Shown: one piece after another, positions 36,657 to 47,490 of the stretch | Position numbering within the stretch: the stretch's first letter is position 1 | Layout of the letters: every line of letters starts with the position of its first letter | Source of the DNA: Boothiomyces macroporosus | Taxonomy: Eukaryota; Chytridiomycota; Chytridiomycetes; Rhizophydiales; Terramycetaceae | Length of the DNA stretch: 64,000 nucleotides | NCBI GenBank assembly: GCA_027604185.1 | Contig: JADGKB010000004.1 | Location: 62,001 to 126,000, forward strand | Direction: 5' to 3' | Program-made: the position numbers and the translations under genes | Notes under the pieces: generated by a model | Told to the model about the DNA's origin: nothing | What the model saw: only the letters and a program-made list of their open reading frames with translations | The model's database searches: none

Positions 36657-37056
36657 ATGAGTGAAATTGACGATATTTTTGGAAGAAAGAAAAAGAATGT
36701 AGAACCAGCTAAACAGGAAAAGAAAGATATAGAAAAGAAGGAAATACCGCTCAAGTCAGAGTCGAAAGTTTCCAAAAAGAAAAAGGAATTCAAAGTACCG
36801 CAAAAGATAAAAGAAAAGGTCCAAGTAGAAACAGTGGATTTCAGTACGAATGCGGAAATAAAGAAACCGAAAATAGTGGATCCAAACGATGACGGGACTT
36901 TTGCTGATAGCCGAGGTTCTAAACCAAGAAGTACTATTTACTAATGTAGAACAAACCGAAGACGGCTTGCCTATTTATCTAGATACAGAGTTGAATGTGG
37001 GACTAGACGGAGGCGATACCCCTCAATGTCCCTTTGACTGCCAATGCTGCTTTTAA
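36657..37056 (+). CDS. DUF1764 family small basic protein
   Basis: 126 aa after removal of a 19-nt intron (36931-36949). The Lys-rich N-terminus contains the family's DDIFGRKKK, then FADSRG, then the spliced RKQTEDGLPIYLDTEL and the C-terminal CPFDCQCCF. This layout defines DUF1764, a conserved eukaryotic family of unknown function. Without the intron the C-terminal signature is lost. Its stop is 16 nt from the stop of the convergent gene. Confidence 0.88.
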
Positions 37057-37072
37057 TATATTCATCAATTTA

Positions 37073-38716
37073 TTACGACAAAACTCGTATTGTGTCTATT
37101 CTTGATGATGGGAATACTAGGACAAATGGCGAAGCCCTGCTCTTCATTGATATCTTCCCTCCTTCTTTCTGTGTAGTTGGGTTATAGGCGTTTGGCCCTG
37201 GTGACTGTTCGACTATATTAAATTGATTTACTCTTGGTTCTGTCGAGCCTTTTTCTTAGAGAATAACATGGCCCTTTCTTTTTGGTCATTTTTGTAGACA
37301 CTTGATAGTCTGCAGGTCCTGGAGAATCCTCAATAACGTTCTTTAACCTCTCTAAATTAGTGAATATTACCTGCAGTTGATAACTTTATTGTATTTCTAT
37401 TCAATTCTGCAGCTGTCAATTCAGAATTCAAGTGTGGTCCGTAATCTGCTGGTCCAGGCATCTTTTCACTTTTCTGATACAAAATTGGCAACCCTTTAAG
37501 CATTACATGTGGTGCCTGGTTGTATTTGATTTGTCTATCTTTTGGTTCGTATGCACAAGGACCAGGAACAAAATAATTGTCGCTTGGTCTTTCTTTAAGT
37601 CTTGAACCCAAAGAAAACTTTGGGACACTATCAACAGTCAATTTAATGTTTGGGTTATAATCTGCAGGGCCAGGATTTGGTCCAATGTATTCATCATCTT
37701 TGTTAAATAGAGGTACCCTGATATGGGATATTTCTTGCTATCATTGTACATTTCGGTCCATTGATGCTGGATGGAATTATATAATTTGCTGGCCCAGGAG
37801 TCAAAACAACTGCATTAGCATTACTTACTCTTTGGATCTTTGCTCATTCCTTTCAAGGAAACTGTTTTCTCAGACTTGTCTAGTTTCGGATAGTACACAT
37901 CAGGGCCTGGCACTCCGTTTCCTTTTAGAAATACATCATCATACTTGTGCCTCATTGTGAATGCCGGTCCTTTTGGCGCGTCTGGCAGTACATTGGGCAC
38001 TTTATAATCCAATGGTCCAGGTGTAATTTCAGCTAGTGTTAATTAATAATACTTGTAATGAATGGTTTCAATCCAAAAGAATATTTTGGACACTTTCCAA
38101 ATTCGGATGGTGGAAAATACCTATCTGGACCAGGTGTCAAGATTTCTGTGTTAGTAAAAAAGTACGTTTAGTCTCGTGTCTTCCTGATACCGTACAAGAA
38201 AGCGAATCTTTTCCAAATGTTGATGGGATATTGTATGTCAATGGAGATGGAGTAGCTTCTTTTTGCAAGTTGATTGTAAAGACACTTTGGTTGGCTAGAT
38301 TAGCGAGTATTACCCTCCGCTTTCGAAATGATTTTTTTACCAAATGTCCACTGTGGAACTGAATCAAAAATAAGTTTGTTTTTATCAATGTTATATTGAT
38401 TTGGACCAGGACCACCTTCAATCCGCTCTGGTCCTTGATGTTTACCAAGAATCGAGTATTGAAAGCCAGATGGAGGTAATTTAGGATCGTAATCTAATGG
38501 TCCAGGTCCGGGAATAGCTAGATGTGAGAGGGGATGGAAATCAGGGTCATTCGATTTATATTCTCCCATTGCAGTTCTATTTTGCACTCCAAACTGAATC
38601 TTCTTTTTCTTTATTTTGATCACCGATGCATCTTTGTGTAGTGGCGGAGGCTCTAATGCTGCGGTTGATTCGAATCCTCTTTCTTTTCTTTCTTTGATAT
38701 CAACCAAGGTTGACAT
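37073..38716 (-). CDS. Sperm-tail PG-rich repeat (SHIPPO) flagellar protein
   Basis: 502 aa after seven introns: 38295-38313, 38146-38165, 38033-38052, 37810-37828, 37698-37716, 37352-37370, 37213-37231. At least eight PGP-type repeats appear: IPGPGPLDYDP, GGPGPNQY, TPGPDRYFPP, TPGPLDY, VPGPDVYYP, TPGPANY, NPGPADYNP, MPGPADYGP and SPGPADY. Proteins with these repeats (ODF3/STPG/CIMAP) bind doublet microtubules of flagella. This argues for a flagellated stage. Each exon carries roughly one repeat, and introns often fall just before the PG core. Confidence 0.9.
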
Positions 38717-38900
38717 TTGTCAAAGTTGTATGACGTGTTCACAGTTGACAAATGTCAATTCTGCAAACAGCAATTCTAAATACAGCATATTTCCCCGCTA
38801 ATGTAAATCAGGCTTGGAAATTGACAGCCATTTGCTGGTATAATCAGTTCAATCTGATCCTTATGGAACTCAACTCGGATCCAATTATTTCCTTTATTAT

Positions 38901-39231
38901 TTAATCAATCGACACTCCTCTTGATCGCAGATCCATCTTTGCCTGTTGAATTTCCTAACTATTAATAATGAATACCTTTTGAAGCTCTTTAGAGGCTTCC
39001 AAACAATTTCCAAATGTAAACAGCTTGTATCCGATGTTTGCAAGGGAGTAGCTACCGAAAGTGACCAGCAGCCATAGTGGTAACTATATTAGTACAATCT
39101 ACTGTTGGTACTATTTGATCAAACTGTGCTGGGAGTGCAAGTGGGATGATGAGCGAATGGAACAGCATTACCGTCCACAGTGTAAAGAAAGTAACTGACA
39201 GCAATACGAATTTTAAAGCTCTGGAAACCAT
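38901..39231 (-). CDS. DPM3: Dolichol-phosphate mannose synthase subunit 3
   Basis: 96 aa after splicing at 39084-39102 and 38955-38975. Two N-terminal membrane helices are followed by LPLWLLVTFGSYSLANIGYKL, then FGNCLEASKELQKEIQQAKMDL, matching the DPM3 pattern of GYxLxTFxDCxxAxxELQxxIxxAkxDL. DPM3 anchors the catalytic DPM1 in the ER membrane. No single exon is long enough to stand out as an ORF. The start is 32 nt from that of the divergent TrpRS gene. Confidence 0.88.
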
Positions 39232-39263
39232 CCTGATTCAATCGCTTTTTTCTTGCTAAAAAA

Positions 39264-40273
39264 ATGCGAGTATTTTCAGGAATTCAACCTACAGGTATCC
39301 CGCATTTGGGAAACTATTTGGGAGCAATTACCAACTGGGTTAAACTGCAACAAGCCCACGAGTGTTTTTATTCGATAGTTGATTTGCATGCGATTACCAT
39401 CCAACAGGATCCAGAGCTATTACAAAGAAATACCGCTGAGATGGCCGCAGCACTGATAGCCTGTGGAATCAAAAAAGAAAACTTGTTTCGACAATCCAAG
39501 GTATCCCAGCATTCTGAATTGGGCTGGATTCTATTTTGCCATACAGTACTTTTAACTGATTGTAGCCCGTAAGCTGGTTGACCAGGATGCACCAATGGCA
39601 GACCAAATCCCAAAAGAATGAAAAGAAACTGGGGCTGCTATCATATCCCGTTCTTCAAGCGGCAGATATTTTACTTTACAAGGCGAATTTGGTTCCTGTT
39701 GGAGAAGATCAATTACAGCATTTGAATCTAACAAATGACATTTCCAAATCATTCAACAGCACCTATAAGCCAGTATTTAAGGAAATCAAGGGATTGTTTT
39801 CTTCAGACAAGAGCAAGAGAATAATGTCACTCAGGAATCCACTAGTTAAAATGAGCAAGTCCGATATCGACGCATCAAGGATTAATATTACAGACTCGCC
39901 GGACTTGATCAAGAAAAAGATTTCAAAATCAGTCACAGATTCAATCAGCGGAATTAGCTATCAAAATGATAGACCCGGAATTACTAATCTACTTCATATC
40001 TTGATGTCTATCCAAGATTTGCAAAGTGAAAAGTGGAATTTAGACTTGCCAGAGCTTCAATCAAAAGTAGAGCAAGAGTTTGGAAATAAATCTACCCAGG
40101 AATTCAAAAAGATTGTCATTGATGAAATAGTTCAACATCTAGATCCAATCAGAGAGAAGTTTAACGAGACTCGGCATATCGTTGATACAATAATTGCTAA
40201 TGGAGAAAACAGAGCTGGAAAAGTTGCATCTTCTACTTTAGCAGAGGTACATGATGCTCTCGGATTAAAATAA
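39264..40273 (+). CDS. MSW1: Tryptophanyl-tRNA synthetase, bacterial/mitochondrial type
   Basis: 329 aa after removal of a 20-nt intron (39546-39565), which joins GWILFCHT to [17 protein letters not shown]. Class I signatures: [10 protein letters not shown] (HIGH-like) and [11 protein letters not shown] (KMSKS). [12 protein letters not shown] and [12 protein letters not shown] are TrpRS-specific. The type is that of WARS2/MSW1, so mitochondrial use is expected, yet the start is at the first fold strand ([11 protein letters not shown]) with no presequence. Internal targeting or an unseen upstream exon is possible. Confidence 0.92.
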
Positions 40274-40369
40274 TTTGCAATATCAAACGCATGCGACTGA
40301 GATAGTCTTGGTTTCAAATAAAAATCAATTCCAAGTATTTGTCTGTCTTGCTTTTTTTCAAAATCGGAA

Positions 40370-42062
40370 ATGTTGCAATCCCCAGACACAATAAAACAGC
40401 TTCACACCAATTTGATCAAAATCAAACAGCTTGAAACAATATCGCTTAAGCAATTCAATTATATTTTATCCAATAATACGGAAAAAGCAAACGAAGCCAA
40501 GCATAAAATTCTTGTTTTTGTGTTTAAAAAACTAAATTATTCAGTCAAGGAAATTCCTTCTTATTTAATGAAATACAATACGAGCCTGGATATGCTGATG
40601 AATGATTTGGGTGCGTACCAAAAGATGCTGTCGCTCTTGTTACAGAATGTAGATCAAGATTTATTTTCAAAGACAGATGGGATTGTTGATCCATCAGCTG
40701 TTAGACAACCCAACGAGGTACCCATAGCAGCGGAACCTATAGATGCGGAACCCAAATTAAAAAAACAAGAATCAACAGATAAGATTAAAAGAACAAAGGA
40801 TTTGGATATCAAAAAAATCCTCCTAGCCAATGAATCAGAACCAGAACAGCGATTAGTTAAACTGCAAGAAAAGAGGAAATCTGCTGAAAAGGAACTTAAA
40901 CGAAATTCAATTAATAGAGGTTTCATTCAGACCAAAGTTAAGCAAGAAAAGGAAATGGTGAATATTGAAAAGAGTAATATGCAGAAGCGGCTAGAAATAT
41001 TGGAAAAGGAAAACAGGCTTTTACTGGAAAGAAACAAGTCATTGGAAAAAGAGTTGAATCAGCGAAAAGAGTTTTACAATGAACTTACATCCAATGAGGT
41101 GCATGATTACAAGCAACTTAAAAAGCGGCATTTTATTCTTTTACAATCTCAAATTGTGCAGTTAAAACGGCAGCTGATCGAATATAAGCAACTGATTGAA
41201 AAGAAAGAGACGAGTGTTTACAATGTCCAAGAACAGTTGTTTCTTTTGATTAAACAAATACAGAAAGAAGAAAAAGTAGACTTGGTTAAAAGGCTGGAAG
41301 CGATAGCCAAACATTCTGTAAGATCAGAGCAGGGAATAGACGAGAAAGAGTTTGATTTTCATTCAGAGTTTATCAATCAAGAATTAAAGACTGTAAAAAT
41401 ATCTGACATCATTACTCTCAAAACCAGTCACTTATCCCTATTTCACGTGTCGAAATTACAGAATCAACTGAATGATCTTTATGAAGATCTTTCGCTACTC
41501 AAATCTAATCTAACGATTACTAATGAGTTTATTGAAAAAAGGAATCATGATCTGCAGCAAAAAGTTGATAGAAGCCTGCTGGATACAATGAACAATTTAA
41601 TATCCTTGGGCTGCTTAATACCTACTTGTCCCCTACCGCAACTGCCATTAAAAATTGAAGACGACGATATTCTTAAAGATTTGAATATCACTGATCAGCT
41701 AAAAGAAAAACTAGAAGCAAGGCTGACTAATTTAAAGAACCACTACCAACAAATACAAGATTTAAACGAAAGAAAAACCAATTCCATGGAAACTGAACTG
41801 GAATTCCATCAAAACTTTTACAAGAAATATGTAAGTACTGCTAATCTAGAATGAAATTGTAAAACAAAAGATTTCCAGTAATCAAAAAGAGACACTAGAG
41901 TATTATCACCAGATTAGTGATGTTTTGCAGCCTTTGGTTGAACTGAAATCTGAATTGGAAAGGTTGGAGTGGAAGGAAGATTTAGTTTTCGAATTTTTAT
42001 CTAGATTTGAAAACGTGTTTAACGAAACTGCAGAGCAACTGTCTGCAATTAATAAAATGTAA
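40370..42062 (+). CDS. Long coiled-coil protein, unknown
   Basis: 557 aa after a 19-nt intron (41831-41849) that adds the last 70 residues. Residues 1-90 form a small helical domain; 90-170 is a charged linker; most of the rest is coiled coil (about 170-330, 380-500 and the C-terminus), with a Pro break (PTCPLPQLPLKIEDDD). This shape resembles centrosome, augmin or basal-body components, but no family signature is clear enough to name. It is convergent with WDR92 (49 nt between stops). Confidence 0.75.
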
Positions 42063-42111
42063 ATTATCTTGTTGGATTGATTTAGAACGAGCAATGGTTT
42101 CAATTATTTTA

Positions 42112-43229
42112 TTAAATAGAGTTTATTCGAGTAACCATACCTATTTTCACCGTTTGGTCGTACGCAGCAAACACACACAATCCAGCTTTGTCCGGGGACC
42201 AATTGAATGCGCCAACAGGTTGTTCAGCGACGGTATTAGATTGGATCAACTCAACTTTGCCAACTACACCAACATCATGCTTATCTTGTTCGTCTCTCTT
42301 TACTCTTGAAGGTGGATAATGACTAGTTAGTCCAATGCTTACTATTTATACAATTCCAGAGTCCCTGATCCATTACTAAGCATAAACAGATCTCGGTTTT
42401 GAGGCAAGTGTCTGACTAGCCATCCGGTAATATTTGAAACATTTGATTTTTGTGATAGTGCAGTGTATCCTTTTGTTGGATGATGGGTGCGCATATCATA
42501 AACGTGGAATTTGGCCTCTAATCCTGTACATACCAATTTGTTCATTTGGATATCTTTACGATCAAATTCAACAGAACACACACCATTCTTTAGATTGGTT
42601 TCCCAGACTATTTTCATTTGGCGTAAATCGAATAGTTTTAAATCTCCGTTTTCGTATCCTGCTGCAACCATTCTTTCTTGATTGTTGTAGGAATTTCCAA
42701 AAGCTACTGTCCATGGATCGATAACAGCTTCGCCTGGTGCTGGAGCTAATACGGCGACTGGATTTTCAGGCTGTCGAGCATCCCAAATCTTTACAGCACC
42801 TATCTTAAAGTTGAGCTTACCATCTCTGCTTCCAGTCACAATTTCCGGAGGTCCACAGTTGATGGACTTGCCACCCAAGCCATCAATACAATTGATAATT
42901 TGATCATGGGCGGAAAATGAAATATCTGGTTTCTCTAATCGCTCCAAATCCCAAATACTCAATCTACCTCCAAAGTCACCTGTTGCTAATTTTCTGGCCG
43001 CTAAGCTAGAGTGTCCAAATGTACCACACTTGAAAGCGTGTGGTTTTTCTGTTTGGTGGAGATCAGCTATTGATCCACTTGCCAATTGGCATACTTGAAT
43101 AGTTCCCGTTCCGTTTGCTTTCTGCCCCAAGATAACAAATCTAGGGGAAGATGGGATCCAGTGGACGTCATAGGCAGTGTAATTTAGAGATTTAGAAGAG
43201 TGGATGATAATTTGTGGTTTATCAAGCAT
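42112..43229 (-). CDS. WDR92: WDR92/Monad (DNAAF10), dynein-assembly WD-repeat protein
   Basis: 358 aa after splicing at 42800-42820 and 42323-42342 (human has 357). Near-identical stretches to the family: LATGDFGGRLSIWDLE, PEIVTGSRDG then AVKIWDARQP, DPWTVAFGNSYN, GYENGDLKLFDLR, LKNGVCSVEFDRKDIQMNKLV and MRTHHPTKGY. The second intron restores the last WD repeat (FNWSPDKAGLCVFAAYDQTVKI). WDR92 works with prefoldin-like co-chaperones to assemble axonemal dynein. The first intron is 21 nt with no in-frame stop, so an unspliced mRNA would add seven residues. Confidence 0.95.
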
Positions 43230-43556
43230 TTGTTTACAAAAATAATTTGCGCGTCGCCCATCTAATAATCACATGACATTGTAGAATGCTGTGGAATTGA
43301 TAGTCAGAAGGAAATTGTGCTAGCTCAAAATTCCTCCCGACTAACAATCAGAACATGGCTGTATAGCTTTGGCGATCAACATTTTCTGATTGCGGAAGCA
43401 TTCTGGGAGTGAATCCGCATCTGCACTCTCAATCTGCATTACCATCGTTTAAACTCGCAAGAAAGCTTAATTTTTGCTTGAGTAGAGTATCCCGCTTTTC
43501 ATTGGCTTTCAATTTTCCGAAGGAATTTTTTTTCAAAACGATACGATTGGCTTGAG
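43230..43556. other. Divergent promoter region, WDR92 / Zn2Cys6 factor
   Basis: 327 nt, AT-rich, without ORF. It must hold promoters for both neighbours. No clear element recognised. Confidence 0.4.
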
Positions 43557-44731
43557 ATGGAAGACACTGCAGAAAGCAACCCAGCACCAGAAAGTCAAAA
43601 GGAGAATGAATTTACATCCGAAGAAGCCGCACTCTTGACTGACCCTAAATTCTTGAAACTTTTGCCAGAGGTAGCTCTCTTTAATATCTAGTCTCAATAC
43701 CTACCATTTTTAAAAGCTGCAGCTGAAGCTATTGCTTCAACCGCTAATCAGCAGCAAGAGGAGGAATTCAGCAATGCTGAAATTAATATACCATCTGCTA
43801 GTTACGATCCTTCACCTCCAGCACAAAGAATCGAGCCTCAGATTGATTTTGGATCTTTCCTCGCCGCACAGCAGCTTATTTCTAGCAGATTAGGGTACAG
43901 ACATATCATTCCTGCCTTGCCTGGACAGATAATTCCACCCGTTGTCAAGGAAGAGCCTGTGAAGAAGATGTATGTTTTGCGAGCTTGTATTAGTTGCAAA
44001 GCCGCCCATGTTGCTTGCGATACCGCACGACCATGTCAGGTAATTATTTATTGATTTAGCGCTGTGTTCGATTAAATAAAGGAGATACATGCAAGGACGG
44101 AGAGAGAAAGAAACGTGGAAGACCAACAAACACTCAAAGAGATCCAAATTCAATTAAACCGCCAAATCCTAGACCAAAGATTTCCAAAAATGCATTTGTT
44201 AAAAAGAAGGATGTCATTCCTAGGCCACCAATTTTACCTAATCCAAATCACAGAACACTCTTACCCAACATGATTCCCTCCAGACCACTATTCCCAATGT
44301 CTCAAGTTACAGCTCCTCCGCCAACCCCAATACCTATACCGCAAGTGCCGCAGATTCCTCAAATGCCACAAATTCCAGCAGTTCCACAAGAAGCACCAGT
44401 TGAATCTGCACAACCTCCAATCACAGATATATACCACCGTATTTTGGCCACTATAATGCCGGAAACAGATCTAGCCAACCTTGGGACTTCTAGCGAAGAA
44501 TTCCTCAGTGCAATCCAAGCTCTCTCTCTCCTCATGCCATTAAATGCTAACGGAGGTAATTTCAATTTCATTTTAGAACCCGATCTGACATTTTTGCAGT
44601 CTTTGAAGCTACCTGCTGAAGGAGAAGAGCACCAAGAGTTGCACATCCAACAACTGCAAGAACAGCATTTGTTGGAGCAGCAAGCAAAGATGAATGCACA
44701 AAATTATGAAGATCAGAATAATCACGAATAA
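43557..44731 (+). CDS. Zn2Cys6 (Gal4-type) transcription factor, Ert1/AcuK-like
   Basis: 377 aa after splicing at 43672-43692 and 44040-44059. The binuclear cluster RACISCKAAHVACDTARPCQRCVRLNKGDTC has spacing CX2CX6CX5CX2CX8C, and the AH...CD...RPCxRC form resembles Ert1/AcuK regulators of carbon use. A basic AT-hook-like tract follows (KKRGRPT). The middle is Pro/Gln-rich (PIPIPQVPQIPQMP) and the end Gln-rich. The second intron lies between the fourth and fifth Cys of the cluster. No fungal PAS or middle-homology domain is evident. Confidence 0.88.
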
Positions 44732-44989
44732 TAACTTAATATATATACACTGTAGTCAGTTTGGTTTGTTTTGTATCGCCTGCCGCAATATAAAGAATTA
44801 GAACGGACTACTGGAAATGTTAAACATTGCAGGTATGCAGATTGAGTTTGTAAATCGATTATAATTCATCAGTCAACTTCCCAATTGCACAGGTAAAATG
44901 GAGGTTACTTTTCCATTTTCTTGTTTGTTTGTTTGGCGATTTCAACCCCCCACAATAGATTTTAACGCGTATTGGACTATATTCTCGAC

Positions 44990-46057
44990 ATGCCTTCAAT
45001 ACAGCCTATCTTATCGTTGCTTGGAATTGCTGCTGCTTTGCAAACCTTTCCAATTTCAAGGTCCAAAGTGTCAACTACTTCAATGACAAATGTCAGGAGC
45101 GCATTTTATACAGTTCAAGCTGCAGTAGGAAACCAACAGATTTTGAATTTAGATTTGGACACTGGATCATCAGATACATGGTTTAGATCCTCATTATGTA
45201 CCAGTACGGATGGCTCTTGCCCATTGCCTAAAGAGTTTGTCGCATCTGACCCGACAATCGTTGACTTACATGCTAGTTTTGATATTAATTATGCTGACAA
45301 GTCAAAGGCTACTTGTGAAATATACCTGGTCGACTTTACATTGGGTGGGTTCAAGACAAAGCTTCCAGTGGGATTAACAACCACAATGGCAGGATTCAAT
45401 AATACCCCAGAGAGAGATGGTCTTTTAGGATTAGGCTTCAACGATCTTTCAAAAATTTCCTCCGCGTTACATGGCAGTAATGCTAACTGGTTCGATTCCT
45501 TGGGCTTAACGGGAAATAATCAAATGTTTTCTGTTTTCCTTTCTTTATCTGAAATAGACAAAGGAGAGTTGACGATTGGTGGGTACGACAGTAGCAAAAT
45601 TAATGGAGAAATCTACTACTTTCCTTTGTCTAGCAGCAACAGCTGGCAAATTGACGTTACTGGAATGAAGTATCAAATTGAAACTCAAGCTGGGCCAGCT
45701 CAAATATCCCTAAAGAGCATGTTAATTGACACTGGTTCAACAAACATTTACCTCGAAAAATCAGTAGCAGATACCATAAACACAATACTTGGTGCAGCAT
45801 ATGATTCAAAGAAAAAAAATTACATTATTGATTGCAAGAAGATTAACGATGGGCCTGATTTGTCGTTTGTCATCCAAGATACAACATTTTCCATTCCTTC
45901 AACTTATTACATCTCTCAATCTTCCAACTATTGCTTCACTAGGATCAAAGCATCTACTTCAAAGATCATTATTTTTGGAGATTTGTTTATGAAAGCGTTT
46001 TATACCATCTTTGACAAAGGCAACAAACAGATTGGTTTGGCTGTCGCACAGCAATAA
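44990..46057 (+). CDS. Secreted aspartic protease 1 (pepsin family A1)
   Basis: 355 aa, intronless. A hydrophobic signal peptide (IQPILSLLGIAAAL) is followed by two lobes. The first catalytic motif is LDLDTGSSDTWF, the second is MLIDTGSTNIYLE, and the flap region is FDINYADKS. Cys pairs around SSLCTSTDGSC and the C-terminal FGDLFMKAFYTIFDKGNKQIGLAV are typical. There is little or no propeptide, resembling candidapepsin-type enzymes. The stop lies inside AATAAA (46053-46058). Confidence 0.92.
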   Translation: MPSIQPILSLLGIAAALQTFPISRSKVSTTSMTNVRSAFYTVQAAVGNQQILNLDLDTGSSDTWFRSSLCTSTDGSCPLPKEFVASDPTIVDLHASFDINYADKSKATCEIYLVDFTLGGFKTKLPVGLTTTMAGFNNTPERDGLLGLGFNDLSKISSALHGSNANWFDSLGLTGNNQMFSVFLSLSEIDKGELTIGGYDSSKINGEIYYFPLSSSNSWQIDVTGMKYQIETQAGPAQISLKSMLIDTGSTNIYLEKSVADTINTILGAAYDSKKKNYIIDCKKINDGPDLSFVIQDTTFSIPSTYYISQSSNYCFTRIKASTSKIIIFGDLFMKAFYTIFDKGNKQIGLAVAQQ

Positions 46058-46358
46058 AGTTCAATTTTTTATATTCTTTTGCCTTCTAATACTTTTCGAG
46101 CCCTTGATTTGCTATACGCGTTACTCTGAACATATGTAATACGAATTGCTAAACCCATGAATATTCACTCTCACGTCAAAATAGTTTCAAATCACGTGTG
46201 TGAATACGAAATGCAGCGAAAGGTGCTTTGGTAGCTATATACTGGGAATTTCTGGTTCATCTTCAATAAAGCGTTCCTGTACTTTATTTGTGGACCAAAA
46301 CACGCGGCTGATGTTTGTTTATGATATCCCCTGCAAGCATTTATATTCAAAAAGGTAA
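46058..46358. other. Spacer between the two protease genes
   Basis: 301 nt of AT-rich DNA with no ORF; promoter of protease 2. No clear TATA at the 25-nt position. Confidence 0.35.
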
Positions 46359-47432
46359 ATGCTATTCTTCATGTTACTTTTGGCAAGCACTGTTATTCAA
46401 GTTTCCTTTGCACTGTACACTATTCCAATTTTTAGAAGCCAAAGGAACAGCATTGAATCTACCTCTTTGGACAATCTAAATGGTGTACTTTATTCTGCAA
46501 CTGTCGTGGTTGGAAACAATCAGAAGCTTACTGTCGATTTAGATACAGGGTCATCTGACGTGTGGTTTAGGTCTACTTTGTGCCAAAGTACTGATGGATC
46601 ATGCTCAGTCGAAAAGCAGTTTGATGCCACCGATTCATCCATCACTGATTTAAAAACAACATTCAATATCAAATATGGGGATTTATCTCACACTGATTGT
46701 GAGATTGTTCAAGGTACAGTCACATTGGCAGGCTATTCTGCCGCGATTCCATTTGGCTTGGCAACAACGATGGTTGGATTCAACAAATCCCCAGATACAG
46801 ATGGAATACTGGGTCTTGGTTTCAACGACATTTCTGCGATATCGTCTAACTTACAAGGGAAAAGTGCTAATTGGTTTGATGCACTGCAGCTACCAAGTGG
46901 CGAAAATGTATTTTCATTCTTTTTATCCTTGGACCAACAAAATACTGGAGAATTAACCATTGGTGGATATGATCCAAATCGCATTGTCGGAGATATTGCA
47001 TTCTTTCCTCAATATTCTCCGGGACTGTGGGATATCGATGTGACAGGAATGGTTTTCCAAGTCGGTTCAACTACTGGTCAAGCACAATATCAAGTGACTA
47101 GTGGGCTTGTAGATACTGGCACTACTCGACTAGTCCTTGAGGAAAAAGTATACCATGCGATCCACGCTGCACTTGGAGCAACTTTGGAAGGAGAAACGTA
47201 TGTGATTGACTGTCGCAATACCGAAGCAATAGTTTTTGAAATTCAAGGTAAATTATTTACTCTACCATACAATTATTACATGAAACAGATAAATGATAAA
47301 TGCTACACTGATATTGAAACTGATACCAACAATCCATCGGTTATTTTTGGTGATACTTTTCTTAGAATGTTCTACTCCATCTTTGATAAAGAAAACAAGA
47401 AGATCGGTTTCGCTGTTGCCAAGCAATCATAA
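46359..47432 (+). CDS. Secreted aspartic protease 2 (pepsin family A1)
   Basis: 357 aa, intronless, tandem paralogue of protease 1. Signal peptide (MLFFMLLLASTVIQVSFA), first site VDLDTGSSDVWF, second site GLVDTGTTRLVLE (Thr instead of Ser after DTG, allowed in the family), end FGDTFLRMFYSIFDKENKKIGFAV. The shared Cys pattern (TLCQSTDGSC) and equal length show local duplication. Silent sites differ widely, so the copies are old. Confidence 0.92.
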   Translation: MLFFMLLLASTVIQVSFALYTIPIFRSQRNSIESTSLDNLNGVLYSATVVVGNNQKLTVDLDTGSSDVWFRSTLCQSTDGSCSVEKQFDATDSSITDLKTTFNIKYGDLSHTDCEIVQGTVTLAGYSAAIPFGLATTMVGFNKSPDTDGILGLGFNDISAISSNLQGKSANWFDALQLPSGENVFSFFLSLDQQNTGELTIGGYDPNRIVGDIAFFPQYSPGLWDIDVTGMVFQVGSTTGQAQYQVTSGLVDTGTTRLVLEEKVYHAIHAALGATLEGETYVIDCRNTEAIVFEIQGKLFTLPYNYYMKQINDKCYTDIETDTNNPSVIFGDTFLRMFYSIFDKENKKIGFAVAKQS

Positions 47433-47490
47433 AATAAAAACGGATTTATTTACCAGGTTTATAAACAAAGTTTGAGTGACGAGTGCTTCT

